A DNA stretch of 64,000 bases. It comes from Osmia lignaria lignaria (lineage: Eukaryota; Arthropoda; Insecta; Hymenoptera; Megachilidae). Each line of letters begins with the position of its first letter. The first letter of the stretch is position 1. Of this stretch, positions 11,347 to 23,259 are shown piece by piece. The notes under the pieces were generated by a model that made no database searches, was not told where the DNA came from, and saw nothing but the letters and a program-made list of their open reading frames with translations. The translations under genes were made by a program, and so were the position numbers. The stretch is from contig NW_027478170.1 in NCBI RefSeq assembly GCF_051020975.1, positions 124,001 to 188,000 on the forward strand. Reading direction: 5' to 3'.

Positions 11347-12312
11347 TTGCAGATTTATCTCAAGGGAAGGGGCCTGACGGACATATTTCGAGATATTTCC
11401 TCTTCTTGTTGTTCTTCTTCTGCACAGCTAAGCTGGAAGTGGCATTTACAGCTCGCAATAGTGCAGAGTTATCTCAAAGAAAGGGGCCACGGTGTTTCTG
11501 TATCTCTATTATGTTGGTGGGGCTTCGGAACTTTTAAATATCTTGATCTATCTCGAGAACTACGCATCTGATCAAAAAATATCATAGAACATAAAAAGTA
11601 GGAAACTTAATTCTCTACAAAAAAGGTCTCTTAACATTTTGCCATAGCTCGCTTCGTTTCCGAGATATTTGCAGATATATCTCAAGGGAAGGGGCCTGAC
11701 GGACATATTTCGAGATATTTCTTCTTCTTGTTGTTCTTCTTCTGCACAGCAAAACTGGAAGTGGCATTTCCAGCTCGCAATAGTGCAGAGTTATCTCAAA
11801 GAAAGGGGCCACGGTGTTTCTGTATCTCTATTATGTTGGTGCGGCTTCGGAACTTTTAAATATCTTGATATATCTCGAGGACTGCGCATCTGATCAGAAA
11901 ATATCATAGAACATAAAAAGTAGGAAACTTAATTCTCTACAAAAAAGGTCTCTTAACATTTTGCCATAGCTCGCTTCGTTTCCGAGATATTTGCAGATAT
12001 ATCTCAAGGGAAGGGGCCTGACGGACATATTTCGAGATATTTCTTCTTCTTGTTGTTCTTCTTCTGCACAGCAAAACTGGAAGTGGCATTTCCAGCTCGC
12101 AATAGTGCAGAGTTATCTCAAAGAAAGGGGCCACGGTGTTTCTGTATCTCTATTATGTTGGTGCGGCTTCGGAACTTTTAAATATCTTGATATATCTCGA
12201 GAACTACGCATCTGATCAAAAAATATCATAGAACATAAAAAGTAGGAAACTTAATTCTCTACAAAAAAGGTCTCTTAACATTTTGCCATAGCTCGCTTCG
12301 TTTCCGAGATAT

Positions 12313-12634
12313 TTGCAGATTTATCCCAAGGGAAGTGGCCTGAGGGACATATTTCGAGATATTTCTTCTTCTTGTTGTTCTTCTTCTGCACAGCTAAGCT
12401 GGAAGTGGCATTTGCAGCTCGCAATAGTGCAGAGTTATCTCAAAGAAAGGGGCCACGGTGTTTCTGTATCTCTATTATGTTGGTGCGGCTTCGGAACTTT
12501 TAAATATCTTGATATATCTCGAGAACTACGCATCTGATCAAAAAATATCATACAACATAAAAAGTAGGAAACTTGATTCTCTACAAAAAAGGTCTCTTAA
12601 CATTTTGCCATAGCTCGCTTCGTTTCCGAGATAT
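12313..12634 (+). repeat. First monomer of the CCTGAGGG subfamily
   Basis: This copy introduces CCTGAGGGACAT in place of CCTGACGGACAT, usually together with TTATCCCAAGG in place of TTATCTCAAGG. The type recurs many times up to 52548 and is absent from both flanks. A variant with GATGTATCCC is found at 24226, 28090, 32275, 37101, 40319 and 52548. It marks the same slot in successive higher-order repeats. Confidence 0.85.
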
Positions 12635-13922
12635 TTGCAGATATATCTCAAGGGAAGGGGCCTGACGGACATATTTCGAGATATTTCTTCTTCTTGTTGT
12701 TCTTCTTCTGCACAGCAAAACTGGAAGTGGCATTTCCAGCTCGCAATAGTGCAGAGTTATCTCAAAGAAAGGGGCCACGGTGTTTCTGTATCTCTATTAT
12801 GTTGGTGCGGCTTCGGAACTTTTAAATATCTTGATATATCTCGAGAACTACGCATCTGATCAAAAAATATCATAGAACATAAAAAGTAGGAAACTTAATT
12901 CTCTACAAAAAAGGTCTCTTAACATTTTGCCATAGCTCGCTTCGTTTCCGAGATATTTGCAGATTTATCCCAAGGGAAGGGGCCTGAGGGACATATTTCG
13001 AGATACTTCTTCTTCTTGTTGTTCTTCTTCTGCACAGCTAAGCTGGAAGTGGCATTTGCAGCTCGCAATAGTGCAGAGTTGTCTCAAAGAAAGGGGCCAC
13101 GGTGTTTCTGTATCTCTATTATGTTGGTGCGGCTTCGGAACTTTTGAATATCTTGATATATCTCGAGAACTACGCATCTGATCAAAAAATATCATAGAAC
13201 GTAAAAAGTAGCAAACTTAATTCTCTACAAAAAAGGTCTCTTAACATTTTGCCATAGCTCGCTTCGTTTCCGAGATATTTGCAGATTTATCTCAAGGGAA
13301 GGGGCCTGAGGGACATATTTCGAGATATTTCTTCTTCTTGTTGTTCTTCTTCTGCACAGCTAAGCTGGAAGTGGCATTTGCAGCTCGCAATAGTGCAGAG
13401 TTATCTCAAAGAAAGGGGCCACGGTGTTTCTGTATCTCTATTATGTTGGTGCGGCTTCGGAACTTTTAAATATCTTGATATATCTCGAGAACTACGCATC
13501 TGATCAAAAAATATCATAGAACATAAAAAGTAGGAAACTTAATTCTCTACAAAAAAGGTCTCTTAACATTTTGCCATAGCTCGCTTCGTTTCCGAGATAT
13601 TTGCAGATTTATCCCAAGGGAAGGGGCCTGAGGGACATATTTCGAGATATTTCTTCTTCTTGTTGTTCTTCTTCTGCACAGCTAAGCTGGAAGTGGCATT
13701 TGCAGCTCGCAATAGTGCAGAGTTATCTCAAAGAAAGGGGCCACGGTGTTTCTGTATCTCTATTATGTTGGTGCGGCTTCGGAACTTTTAAATATCTTGA
13801 TATATCTCGAGAACTACGCATCTGATCAAAAAATATCATAGAACATGAAAAGTAGGAAACTTAATTCTCTACAAATACGGTCTCTTAACATTTTGCCATA
13901 GCTCGCTTCGTTTCCGAGATAT

Positions 13923-14245
13923 TTGCAGATTTATCTCAAGGGAAGGGGCCTGACGGACATATTTCGAGATATTTCTTCTTCTTGTTGTTCTTCTTCTGCA
14001 CAGCTAAGCTGGAAGTGGCATTTGCAGCTCGCAATAGTGCAGAGTTATGTCAAAGAAAGGGGCCACGGTGTTTCTGTATCTCTATTATGTTGGTGCGGCT
14101 TTCGGAACTTTTAAATATCTTGATATATCTCGAGAACTACGCATCTGATCAAAAAATATCATAGAACATAAAAAGTAGGACACTTAATTCTCTACAAATA
14201 AGGTCTCTTAACATTTTGCCATAGCTCGCTTCGTTTCCGAGATAT
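13923..14245 (+). repeat. 323-bp monomer with a one-base insertion
   Basis: This copy reads GGCTTTCGG near 14098 where others read GGCTTCGG. It is the only monomer longer than 322 bp, and the extra T breaks the recurrent plus-strand open frame. No other copy shares it, so it is a young private change. Confidence 0.9.
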
Positions 14246-14567
14246 TTGCAGATTTATCTCAAGGGAAGGGGCCTGACGGACATATTTCGAGATATTTCTT
14301 CTTCTTGTTGTTCTTCTTCTGCACAGCTAAGCTGGAAGTGGCATTTGCAGCTCGCAATAGTGCAGAGTTATCTCAAAGAAAGGGGCCACGGTGTTTCTGT
14401 ATCTCTATTATGTTGGTGCGGCTTCGGAACTTTTAAATATCTTGATATATCTCGAGAACTACGCATCTGATCAAAAAATATCATAGAACATAAAAAGTAG
14501 GAAACTTAATTCTCTACAAAAAAGGTCTCATAACATTTTGCCATAGCTCGCTTCGTTTCCGAGATAT

Positions 14568-16177
14568 TTGCAGATTTATCTCAAGGGAAGGGTCCTGACG
14601 GACATATTTCGAGCTATTTCTTCTTCTTGTTGTTCTTCCTCTGCACAGCTAAGCTGGAAGTGGCATTTGCAGCTCGCAATAGTGCAGAGTTATCTCAAAG
14701 AAAGGGGCCACGGTGTTTCTGTATCTCTATTATGTTGGTGCGGCTTCGGAACTTTTAAATATCTTGATATATGTCGAGAACTACGCATCTGATCAAAAAA
14801 TATCATAGAACATAAAAAGTAGGAAACTTAATTCTCTACAAAAAAGGTCTCTTAACATTTTGCCATAGCTCGCTTCGTTTCCGAGATATTTGCAGATTTA
14901 TCCCAAGGGAAGGGGCCTGAGGGACATATTTCGAGATATTTCTTCTTCTTGTTGTTCTGCTTCTGCACAGCTAAGCTGGAAGTGGCATTTGCAGCTCGCA
15001 ATAGTGCAGAGTTATCTCAAAGAAAGGGGCCACGGTGTTTCTGTATCTCTATTATGTTGGTGCGGCTTCGGAACTTTTAAATATCTTGATATATCTCGAG
15101 AACTACGCATCTGATCAAAAAATATCATAGAACATAAAAAGTAGGAAACCTAATTCTCTACAAAAAAGGTCTCTTAACATTTTGCCATAGCTCGCTTCGT
15201 TTCCGAGATATTTGCAGATTTATCCCAAGGGAAGGGGCCTGACGGACATATTTCGAGATATTTCTTCTTCTTGTTGTTCTTCTTCTGCACAGCAAAACTG
15301 GAAGTGGCATTTCCAGCTCGCAATAGTGCAGAGTTATCTCAAAGAAACGGGCCACGGTGTTTCTGTATCTATATTATGTTGGTGCGGCTTCGGAACTTTT
15401 AAATATCTTGATATATCTCGAGAACTACGCATCTGATCAGAAAATATCATAGAACATAAAAAGTAGGAAACTTAATTCTCTACAAAAAAGGTCTCTTAAC
15501 ATTTTGCCATAGCTCGCTTCGTTTCCGAGATATTTGCAGATATATCTCAAGGGAAGGGGCCTGACGGACATATTTCGAGATATTTCTTCTTCTTGTTGTT
15601 CTTCTTCTGCACAGCAAAACTGGAAGTGGCATTTCCAGCTCGCAATAGTGCAGAGTTATCTCAAAGAAAGGGGCCACGGTGTTTCTGTATCTCTATTATG
15701 TTGGTGCGGCTTCGGAACTTTTAAATATCTTGATATATCTCGAGAACTACGCATCTGATCAAAAAATATCATAGAACATAAAAAGTAGGAAACTTAATTC
15801 TCTACAAAAAAGGTCTCATAACATTTTGCCATAGCTCGCTTCGTTTCCGAGATATTTGCAGATTTGTCGCAAGGGAAGGGTCCTGACGGACATATTTCGA
15901 GATATTTCTTCTTCTTGTTGTTCTTCCTCTGCACAGCTAAGCTGGAAATGACATTTGCAGCTCGCAATAGTGCAGAGTTATCTCAAAGAAAGGGGCCACG
16001 GTGTTTCTGTATCTCTATTATGTTGGTGCGGCTTCGGAACTTTTAAATATCTTGATATATCTCGAGAACTACGCATCTGATCAAAAAATATCATAGAACA
16101 TAAAAAGTAGGAAACTTAATTCTCTACGAAAAAGGTCTCATAACATTTTGCCATAGCTCGCTTCGTTTCCGAGATAT
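14568..16177 (+). repeat. Higher-order repeat, 5 monomers (1610 bp), copy 1
   Basis: Monomers 14568, 14890 and 15212 pair with 16178, 16500 and 16822, exactly 1610 bp later. Shared markers include CTCATAACATTTT with GGGTCCTGACGG at the first position, TTATCCCAAGG with CCTGAGGG at the second, and AAACCTAATTC leading into a CAGCAAAACTGG monomer at the third. The monomer at 15856 has GATTTGTCGCAAGG, a private change. Confidence 0.75.
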
Positions 16178-17143
16178 TTGCAGATTTATCTCAAGGGAAG
16201 GGTCCTGACGGACATATTTCGAGATATTTCTTCTTCTTGTTGTTCTTCTTCTGCACAGCTAAGCTGGAAGTGGCATTTACAGCTCGCAATAGTGCAGAGT
16301 TATCTCAAAGAAAGGGGCCACGGTGTTTCTGTATCTCTATTATGTTGGTGCGGCTTCGGAACTTTTAAATATCTTGATATATCTCGAGAACTACGCATCT
16401 GATCAAAAAATATCATAGAACATAAAAAGTAGGAAACTTAATTCTCTACAAAAAAGGTCTCCTAACATTTTGCCATAGCTCGCTTCGTTTCCGAGATATT
16501 TGCAGATTTATCCCAAGGGAAGGGGCCTGAGGGACATATTTCGAGATATTTCTTCTTCTTGTTGTTCTTCTTCTGCACAGCTAAGCTGGAAGTGGCATTT
16601 GCAGCTCGCAATAGTGCAGAGTTATCTCAAAGAAAGGGGCCACGGTGTTTCTGTATCTCTATTATGTTGGTGCGGCTTCGGAACTTTTAAATATCTTGAT
16701 ATATCTCGAGAACTACGCATCTGATCAAAAAATATCATAGAACATAAAAAGTAGGAAACCTAATTCTCTACAAAAAAGGTCTCTTAACATTTTGCCATAG
16801 CTCGCTTCGTTTCCGAGATATTTGCAGATTTATCCCAAGGGAAGCGGCCTGACGGACATATTTCGAGATATTTCTTCTTCTTGTTGTTCTTCTTCTGCAC
16901 AGCAAAACTGGAAGTGGCATTTCCAGCTCGCAATAGTGCAGAGTTATCTCAAAGAAAGGGGCCACGGTGTTTCTGTATCTCTATTATGTTGGTGCGGCTT
17001 CGGAACTTTTAAATATCTTGATATATCTCGAGAACTACGCATCTGATCAGAGAATATCATAGAACATAAAAAGTAGGAACCTTAATTCTCTACAAAAAAG
17101 GTCTCTTAACATTTTGTTATAGCTCGCTTTGTTTCCGAGATAT
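16178..17143 (+). repeat. Second, truncated copy of the 5-monomer unit
   Basis: Three of the five monomers of the unit at 14568-16177 recur here in order. The match ends at 17144, where a CCTGAGGG/TTCCAGC monomer begins the next arrangement. One copy contains GGGAAGCGGCC (near 16842) in place of GGGAAGGGGCC. Confidence 0.7.
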
Positions 17144-17465
17144 TTGCAGATATATCTCAAGGGAAGGGGCCTGAGGGACATATTTCGAGATATTTCTTCT
17201 TCTTGTTGTTCTTCTTCTGCACAGCTAAACTGGAAGTGGCATTTCCAGCTCGCAATAGTGCAGAGTTATCTCAAAGAAAGGGGCCACGGTGTTTCTGTAT
17301 CTCTATTATGTTGGTGCGGCTTCGGAACTTTTAAATATCTCGATATATCTCGAAAACTACGCTTCTGATCAAAAAATATCATAGAACATAAATTGTAGGA
17401 AACATAATTCTCTACAAAAAACGTCTCTTAACATTTTGCCATAGCTCGCTTCGTTTCCGAGATAT

Positions 17466-18753
17466 TTGCAGATTCAGCTCAAAGGAACGGGCCTGACGGA
17501 CATATTTCGAGATATTTCTTCTTCTTGTTGTTCTTCTCCTGCACAGCTAAACTGGAAGTGGCATTTCCAGCTCGCAATAGTGCGGAGTTATCTCAAAGAA
17601 AGGGGCCACGGTGTTTCTGTATCTCTACTATGTTGGTGCGGCTTCGGAACTTTTAAATATCTTGATATATCTCGAGAACTACGCATCTGATCAAAAAATA
17701 TCATAGAACATAAAAAGTAGGAAACTTAATTCTCTGCAAAAAAGGTCTCTTAACATTTTGCCATAGCTCGCTTCGTTTCCGAGATATGTGCAGATTTATC
17801 TCAAGGGAAGGGGCCTGACGGACATATCTCGAGATATTTCTTCTTCTTGTTGTTCTTCTTCTGCACAGCTAAGCTGGAAGTGGCATTTGCAGCTCGCAAT
17901 AGTGCAGAGTTATCTCAAAGAAAGGGGCCACGGTGTTTCTGTATCTCTATTATGTTGGTGCGGCTTCGGAACTTTTAAATATCTTGATATATCTCGAGAA
18001 CTACGCATCTGATCAAAAAATATCATAGAACATAAAAAGTAGGAAACTTAATTCTCTACAAAAAAGGTCTCATAACATTTTGCCATAGCTCGCTTCGTTT
18101 CCGAGATATTTGCAGATTTATCTCAAGGGAAGGGGCCTGACGGACATATCTCGAGATATTTCTTCTTCTTGTTGTTCTTCTTCTGCACAGCTAAGCTGGA
18201 AGTGGCATTTGCGGCTCGCACTAGTGCAGAGTTATCTCAAAGAAAGGGGCCACGGTGTTTCTGTATCTCCATTATGTTGGTGCGGCTTCGGAACTTTTAA
18301 ATATCTTGATATATCTCGAGAACTACGCATCTGATCAAAAAATATCATAGAACATAAAAAGTAGGAAACTTAATTCTCTACAAAAAAGGTCTCTTAACAT
18401 TTTGCCATAGCTCGCTTCGTTTCCGAGATATTTGCAGATTTATCCCAAGGGAAGGGGCCTGACGGACATATTTCGAGATATTTCTTCTTCTTGTTGTTCT
18501 TCTTCTGCACAGCTAAACTGGAAGTGGCATTTCCAGCTCGCAATAGTGCAGAGTTATCTCAAAGAAAGGGGCCACGGTGTTTCTGTATCTCTATTATGTT
18601 GGTGCGGCTTCGGAACTTTTAAATATCTCGATATATCTCGAAAACTACGCTTCTGATCAAAAAATATCATAGAACATAAATTGTAGGAAACATAATTCTC
18701 TACAAAAAACGTCTCTTAACATTTTGCCATAGCTCGCTTCGTTTCCGAGATGT
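17466..18753 (+). repeat. Higher-order repeat, 4 monomers (1288 bp), copy 1
   Basis: Order of types: GATTCAGCTC with TTCTCCTGCAC (17466); GATATGTGCAG with the 14-bp palindrome (17788); CTCATAAC start with palindrome and ATCTCCATT (18110); TTATCCCAAGG with TTCCAGC (18432). The same order restarts at 18754. These four types are the building blocks of most of the core up to about 34 kb. Confidence 0.8.
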
Positions 18754-20362
18754 TTGCAGATTCAGCTCAAAGGAACGGGCCTGACGGACATATTTCGAGA
18801 TATTTCTTCTCCTTGTTGTTCTTCTCCTGCACAGCTAAACTGGAAGTGGCATTTCCAGCTCGCAATAGTGCGGAGTTATCTCAAAGAAAGGGGCCACGGT
18901 GTTTCTGTATCTCTACTATGTTGGTGCGGCTTCGAAACTTTTAGATATCTTGATATATCTCGAGAACTACGCATCTGATCAAAAAATATCATAGAACATA
19001 AAAAGTAGGAAACTTAATTCTCTGCAAAAAAGGTCTCTTAACATTTTGCCATAGCTCGCTTCGTTTCCGAGATATGTGCAGATTTATCTCAAGGGAAGGG
19101 GCCTGACGGACATATCTCGAGATATTTCTTCTTCTTGTTGTTCTTCTTCTGCACAGCTAAGCTGGAAGTGGCATTTGCAGCTCGCAATAGTGCAGAGTTA
19201 TCTCAAAGAAAGGGGCCACGGTGTTTCTGTATCTCTATTATGTTGGTGCGGCTTCGGAACTTTTAAATATCTTGATATATCTCGAGAACTACGCATCTGA
19301 TCAAAAAATATCATAGAACATAAAAAGTAGGAAACTTAATTCTCTACAAAAAAGGTCTCATAACATTTTGCCATAGCTCGCTTCGTTTCCGAGATATTTG
19401 CAGATTTATCTCAAGGGAAGGGGCCTGACGGACATATCTCGAGATATTTCTTCTTCTTGTTGTTCTTCTTCTGCACAGCTAAGCTGGAAGTGGCATTTGC
19501 GGCTCGCACTAGTGCAGAGTTATCTCAAAGAAAGGGGCCACGGTGTTTCTGTATCTCCATTATGTTGGTGCGGCTTCGGAACTTTTAAATATCTTGATAT
19601 ATCTCGAGAACTACGCATCTGATCAAAAAATATCATACTACATAAAAAGTAGGAAACTTAATTCTCTACAAGAAAGGTCTCTAAACATTTTGCCATAGCT
19701 CGCTTCGTTTCCGAGATATTTGCAGATTTATCTCAAGGGAAGGGCCTGACGGACATATTTCGAGATATTTCTTCTTCTTGTTGTTCTTCTTCTGCACAGC
19801 TAAGCTGGAAGTGGCATTTGCAGCTCGCAATAGTGCAGAGTTATCTCAAAGAAAGGGGCCACGGTGTTTCTGTATCTCTATTATGTTGGTGCGGCTTCGG
19901 AACTTTTAAATATCTTGATATATCTCGAGAACTACGCATCTGATCAAAAAATATCATAGAACATAAAAAGTAGGAAACTTAATTCTCTACAAAAAAGGTC
20001 TCTTAACATTTTGCCATAGCTCGCTTCGTTTCCGAGATATTTGCAGATTTATCCCAAGGGAAGGGGCCTGACGGACATATTTCGAGATATTTCTTCTTCT
20101 TGTTGTTCTTCTTCTGCACAGCTAAACTGGAAGTGGCATTTCCAGCTCGCAATAGTGCAGAGTTATCTCAAAGAAAGGGGCCACGGTGTTTCTGTATCTC
20201 TATTATGTTGGTGCGGCTTCGGAACTTTTAAATATCTCGATATATCTCGAAAACTACGCTTCTGATCAAAAAATATCATAGAACATAAATTGTAGGAAAC
20301 ATAATTCTCTACAAAAAACGTCTCTTAACATTTTGCCATAGCTCGCTTCGTTTCCGAGATAT
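18754..20362 (+). repeat. Higher-order repeat, 5-monomer version (1609 bp), copy 2
   Basis: This has the order of the unit at 17466-18753, with one 321-bp monomer (19720) inserted before the last element. The first monomer carries private changes (GAGATGTTTGCAG, TTCTCCTTG, CGAAACTTTTAG). A third, contracted copy starts at 20363, where the second and third types are fused into one monomer at 20685. Confidence 0.8.
19720..20040 (+). repeat. First of fourteen 321-bp monomers (one G deleted)
   Basis: One G is missing from the G4 run (GGGAAGGGCC in place of GGGAAGGGGCC), shortening the unit to 321 bp. Fourteen monomers share this and the preceding CATACTACAT...CTACAAGAAAGG (or AAGGAAGG) TCTCTAAAC segment: starts 19720, 22939, 30666, 36136, 38067, 39354, 41929, 42894, 43859, 45468, 48043, 48686, 49973 and 54158. 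Thirteen follow a monomer with ATCTCCATT, so the two were amplified as a linked pair. Nine of them also carry TTATCACAAAGAGAGG; those at 19720, 22939, 30666, 38067 and 48686 keep TTATCTCAAAGAAAGG. Confidence 0.93.
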
Positions 20363-20684
20363 TTGCAGATTCAGCTCAAAGGAACGGGCCTGACGGACAT
20401 ATTTCGAGATATTTCTTCTTCTTGTTGTTCTTCTCCTGCACAGCTAAACTGGAAGTGGCATTTCCAGCTCGCAATAGTGCGGAGTTATCTCAAAGAAAGG
20501 GGCCACGGTGTTTCTGTATCTCTACTATGTTGGTGCGGCTTCGGAACTTTTAAATATCTTGATATATCTCGAGAACTACGCATCTGATCAAAAAATCTCA
20601 TAGAACATAAAAAGTAGGAAACTTAATTCTCTGCAAAAAAGGTCTCTTAACATTTTACCATAGCTCGCTTCGTTTCCGAGATAT

Positions 20685-21006
20685 GTGCAGATTTATCTCA
20701 AGGGAAGGGGCCTGACGGACATATCTCGAGATATTTCTTCTTCTTGTTGTTCTTCTTCTGCACAGCTAAGCTGGAAGTGGCATTTGCGGCTCGCACTAGT
20801 GCAGAGTTATCTCAAAGAAAGGGGCCACGGTGTTTCTGTATCTCCATTATGTTGGTGCGGCTTCGGAACTTTTAAATATCTTGATATATCTCGAGAACTA
20901 CGCATCTGATGAAAAAATATCATAGAACATAAAAAGTAGGAAACTTAATTCTCTACAAAAAAGGTCTCTTAACATTTTGCCATAGCTCGCTTCGTTTCCG
21001 AGATAT
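20685..21006 (+). repeat. Chimeric monomer (GATATGTGCAG start, ATCTCCATT end)
   Basis: The left part (CTCTGCAAAAAAGG leader and GATATGTGCAG) matches the type at 19076. The right part (GCGGCTCGCACTAGTGC and ATCTCCATT) matches the type at 19398. This is what an unequal exchange that deleted one monomer length would leave. The same fused monomer recurs at 26802 and 31631, so the fusion predates those duplications. Confidence 0.75.
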
Positions 21007-22294
21007 TTGCAGATTTATCCCAAGGGAAGGGGCCTGAGGGACATATTTCGAGATATTTCTTCTTCTTGTTGTTCTTCTTCTGCACAGCTAAGCTGGAAGT
21101 GGCATTTGCAGCTCGCAATAGTGCAGAGTTATCTCAAAGAAAGGGGCCACGGTGTTTCTGTATCTCTATTATGTTGGTGCGGCTTCGGAACTCATAAATA
21201 TCTTGATATATCTTGAGAACTACGCATCTGATCAAAAAATATCATAGAACATAAAAAGTAGGAAACTTAATTCTCTACAAAAAAGGTCTCTTAACATTTT
21301 GCCATAGCTCGCTTCGTTTCCGAGATATTTGCAGATATATCTCAAGGGAAGGGGCCTGACGGACATATTTCGAGATATTTCTTCTTCTTGTTGTTCTTCT
21401 TCTGCACAGCAAAACTGGAAGTGGCATTTCCAGCTCGCAATAGTGCAGAGTTATCTCAAAGAAAGGGGCCACGGTGTTTCTGTATCTCTATTATGTTGGT
21501 GCGGCTTCGGAACTTTTAAATATCTTGATATATCTCGAGAACTACGTATCTGATCAAAAAATATTATAGAACATAAAAAGTAGGAAACTTAATTCTCTAC
21601 AAAAAAGGTCTCTTAACATTTTGCCATAGCTCGCTTCGTTTCCGAGATATTTGCAGATTTATCCCAAGGGAAGGGGCCTGAGGGACATATTTCGAGATAT
21701 TTCTTCTTCTTGTTGTTCTTCTTCTGCACAGCTAAGCTGGAAGTGGCATTTGCAGCTCGCAATAGTGCAGAGTTATCTCAAAGAAAGGGGCCACGGTGTT
21801 TCTGTATCTCTATTATGTTGGTGCGGCTTCGAAACTTTTAAATATCTTGATATATCTCGAGAACTACGCATCTGATCAAAAAATATCATAGAACATAAAA
21901 AGTAGGAAACTTAATTCTCTACAAAAAAGGTCTCATAACATTTTGCCATAGCTCGCTTCGTTTCCGAGATATTTGCAGATTTATCTCAAGGGAAGGGGCC
22001 TGACGGACATATCTCGAGATATTTCTTCTTCTTGTTGTTCTTCTTCTGCACAGCTAAGCTGGAAGTGGCATTTGCGGCTCGCACTAGTGCAGAGTTATCT
22101 CAAAGAAAGGGGCCACGGTGTTTCTGTATCTCCATTATGTTGGTGCGGCTTCGGAACTTTTAAATATCTTGATATATCTCGAGAACTACGCATCTGATCA
22201 AAAAATATCATAGAACATAAAAAGTAGGAAACTTAATTCTCTACAAAAAAGGTCTCTTAACATTTTGCCATAGCTCGCTTCGTTTCCGAGATAT

Positions 22295-22616
22295 TTGCAG
22301 ATTTATCCCAAGGGAAGGGGCCTGACGGACATATTTCGAGATATTTCTTCTTCTTGTTGTTCTTCTCCTGCACAGCTAAACTGGAAGTGGCATTTCCAGC
22401 TCGCAATAGTGCGGAGTTATCTCAAAGAAAGGGGCCACGGTGTTTCTGTATCTCTACTATGTTGGTGCGGCTTCGGAACTTTTAAATATCTTGATATATC
22501 TCGAGAACTACGCATCTGATCAAAAAATATCATAGAACATAAAAAGTAGGAAACTTAATTCTCTGCAAAAAAGGTCTCTTAACATTTTGCCATAGCTCGC
22601 TTCGTTTCCGAGATAT
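22295..22616 (+). repeat. Chimeric monomer (TTATCCCAAGG start, TTCTCCTGCAC / GCGGAG end)
   Basis: The start is that of the 18432 type (TTATCCCAAGGGAAGGGG). From the triplet tract onward it carries the markers of the 18754 type (TTCTCCTGCAC, GTGCGGAG, TCTACTATG). The switch lies between about 22320 and 22370. It marks a deletion of one monomer by unequal exchange. Confidence 0.7.
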
Positions 22617-23259
22617 GTGCAGATTTATCTCAAGGGAAGGGGCCTGACGGACATATCTCGAGATATTTCTTCTTCTTGTTGTTCTTCTTCTGCACAGCTA
22701 AGCTGGAAGTGGCATTTGCGGCTCGCACTAGTGCAGAGTTATCTCAAAGAAAGGGGCCACGGTGTTTCTGTATCTCCATTATGTTGGTGCGGCTTCGGAA
22801 CTTTTAAATATCTTGATATATCTCGAGAACTACGCATCTGATCAAAAAATATCATACTACATAAAAAGTAGGAAACTTAATTCTCTACAAGAAAGGTCTC
22901 TAAACATTTTGCCATAGCTCGCTTCGTTTCCGAGATATTTGCAGATTTATCTCAAGGGAAGGGCCTGACGGACATATTTCGAGATATTTCTTCTTCTTGT
23001 TGTTCTTCTTCTGCACAGCTAAGCTGGAAGTGGCATTTGCAGCTCGCAATAGTGCAGAGTTATCTCAAAGAAAGGGGCCACGGTGTTTCTGTATCTCTAT
23101 TATGTTGGTGCGGCTTCGGAACTTTTAAATATCTTGATATATCTCGAGAACTACGCATCTGATCAAAAAATATCATAGAACATAAAAAGTAGGAAACTTA
23201 ATTCTCTACAAAAAAGGTCTCTTAACATTTTGCCATAGCTCGCTTCGTTTCCGAGATAT

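Larger units (their letters stand above)
18754..21328 (+). repeat. Eight-monomer block (2575 bp) with a distant copy at 29700
   Basis: Monomers 18754, 19076, 19398, 19720 (321 bp), 20041, 20363, 20685 and 21007 recur in the same order at 29700, 30022, 30344, 30666 (321 bp), 30987, 31309, 31631 and 31953. Every copy is 10946 bp downstream. Rare markers are shared, including CTGATGAAAAAA after 20685 and 31631 and GAACTCATAAATATC at the end of 21007 and 31953. Confidence 0.85.
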
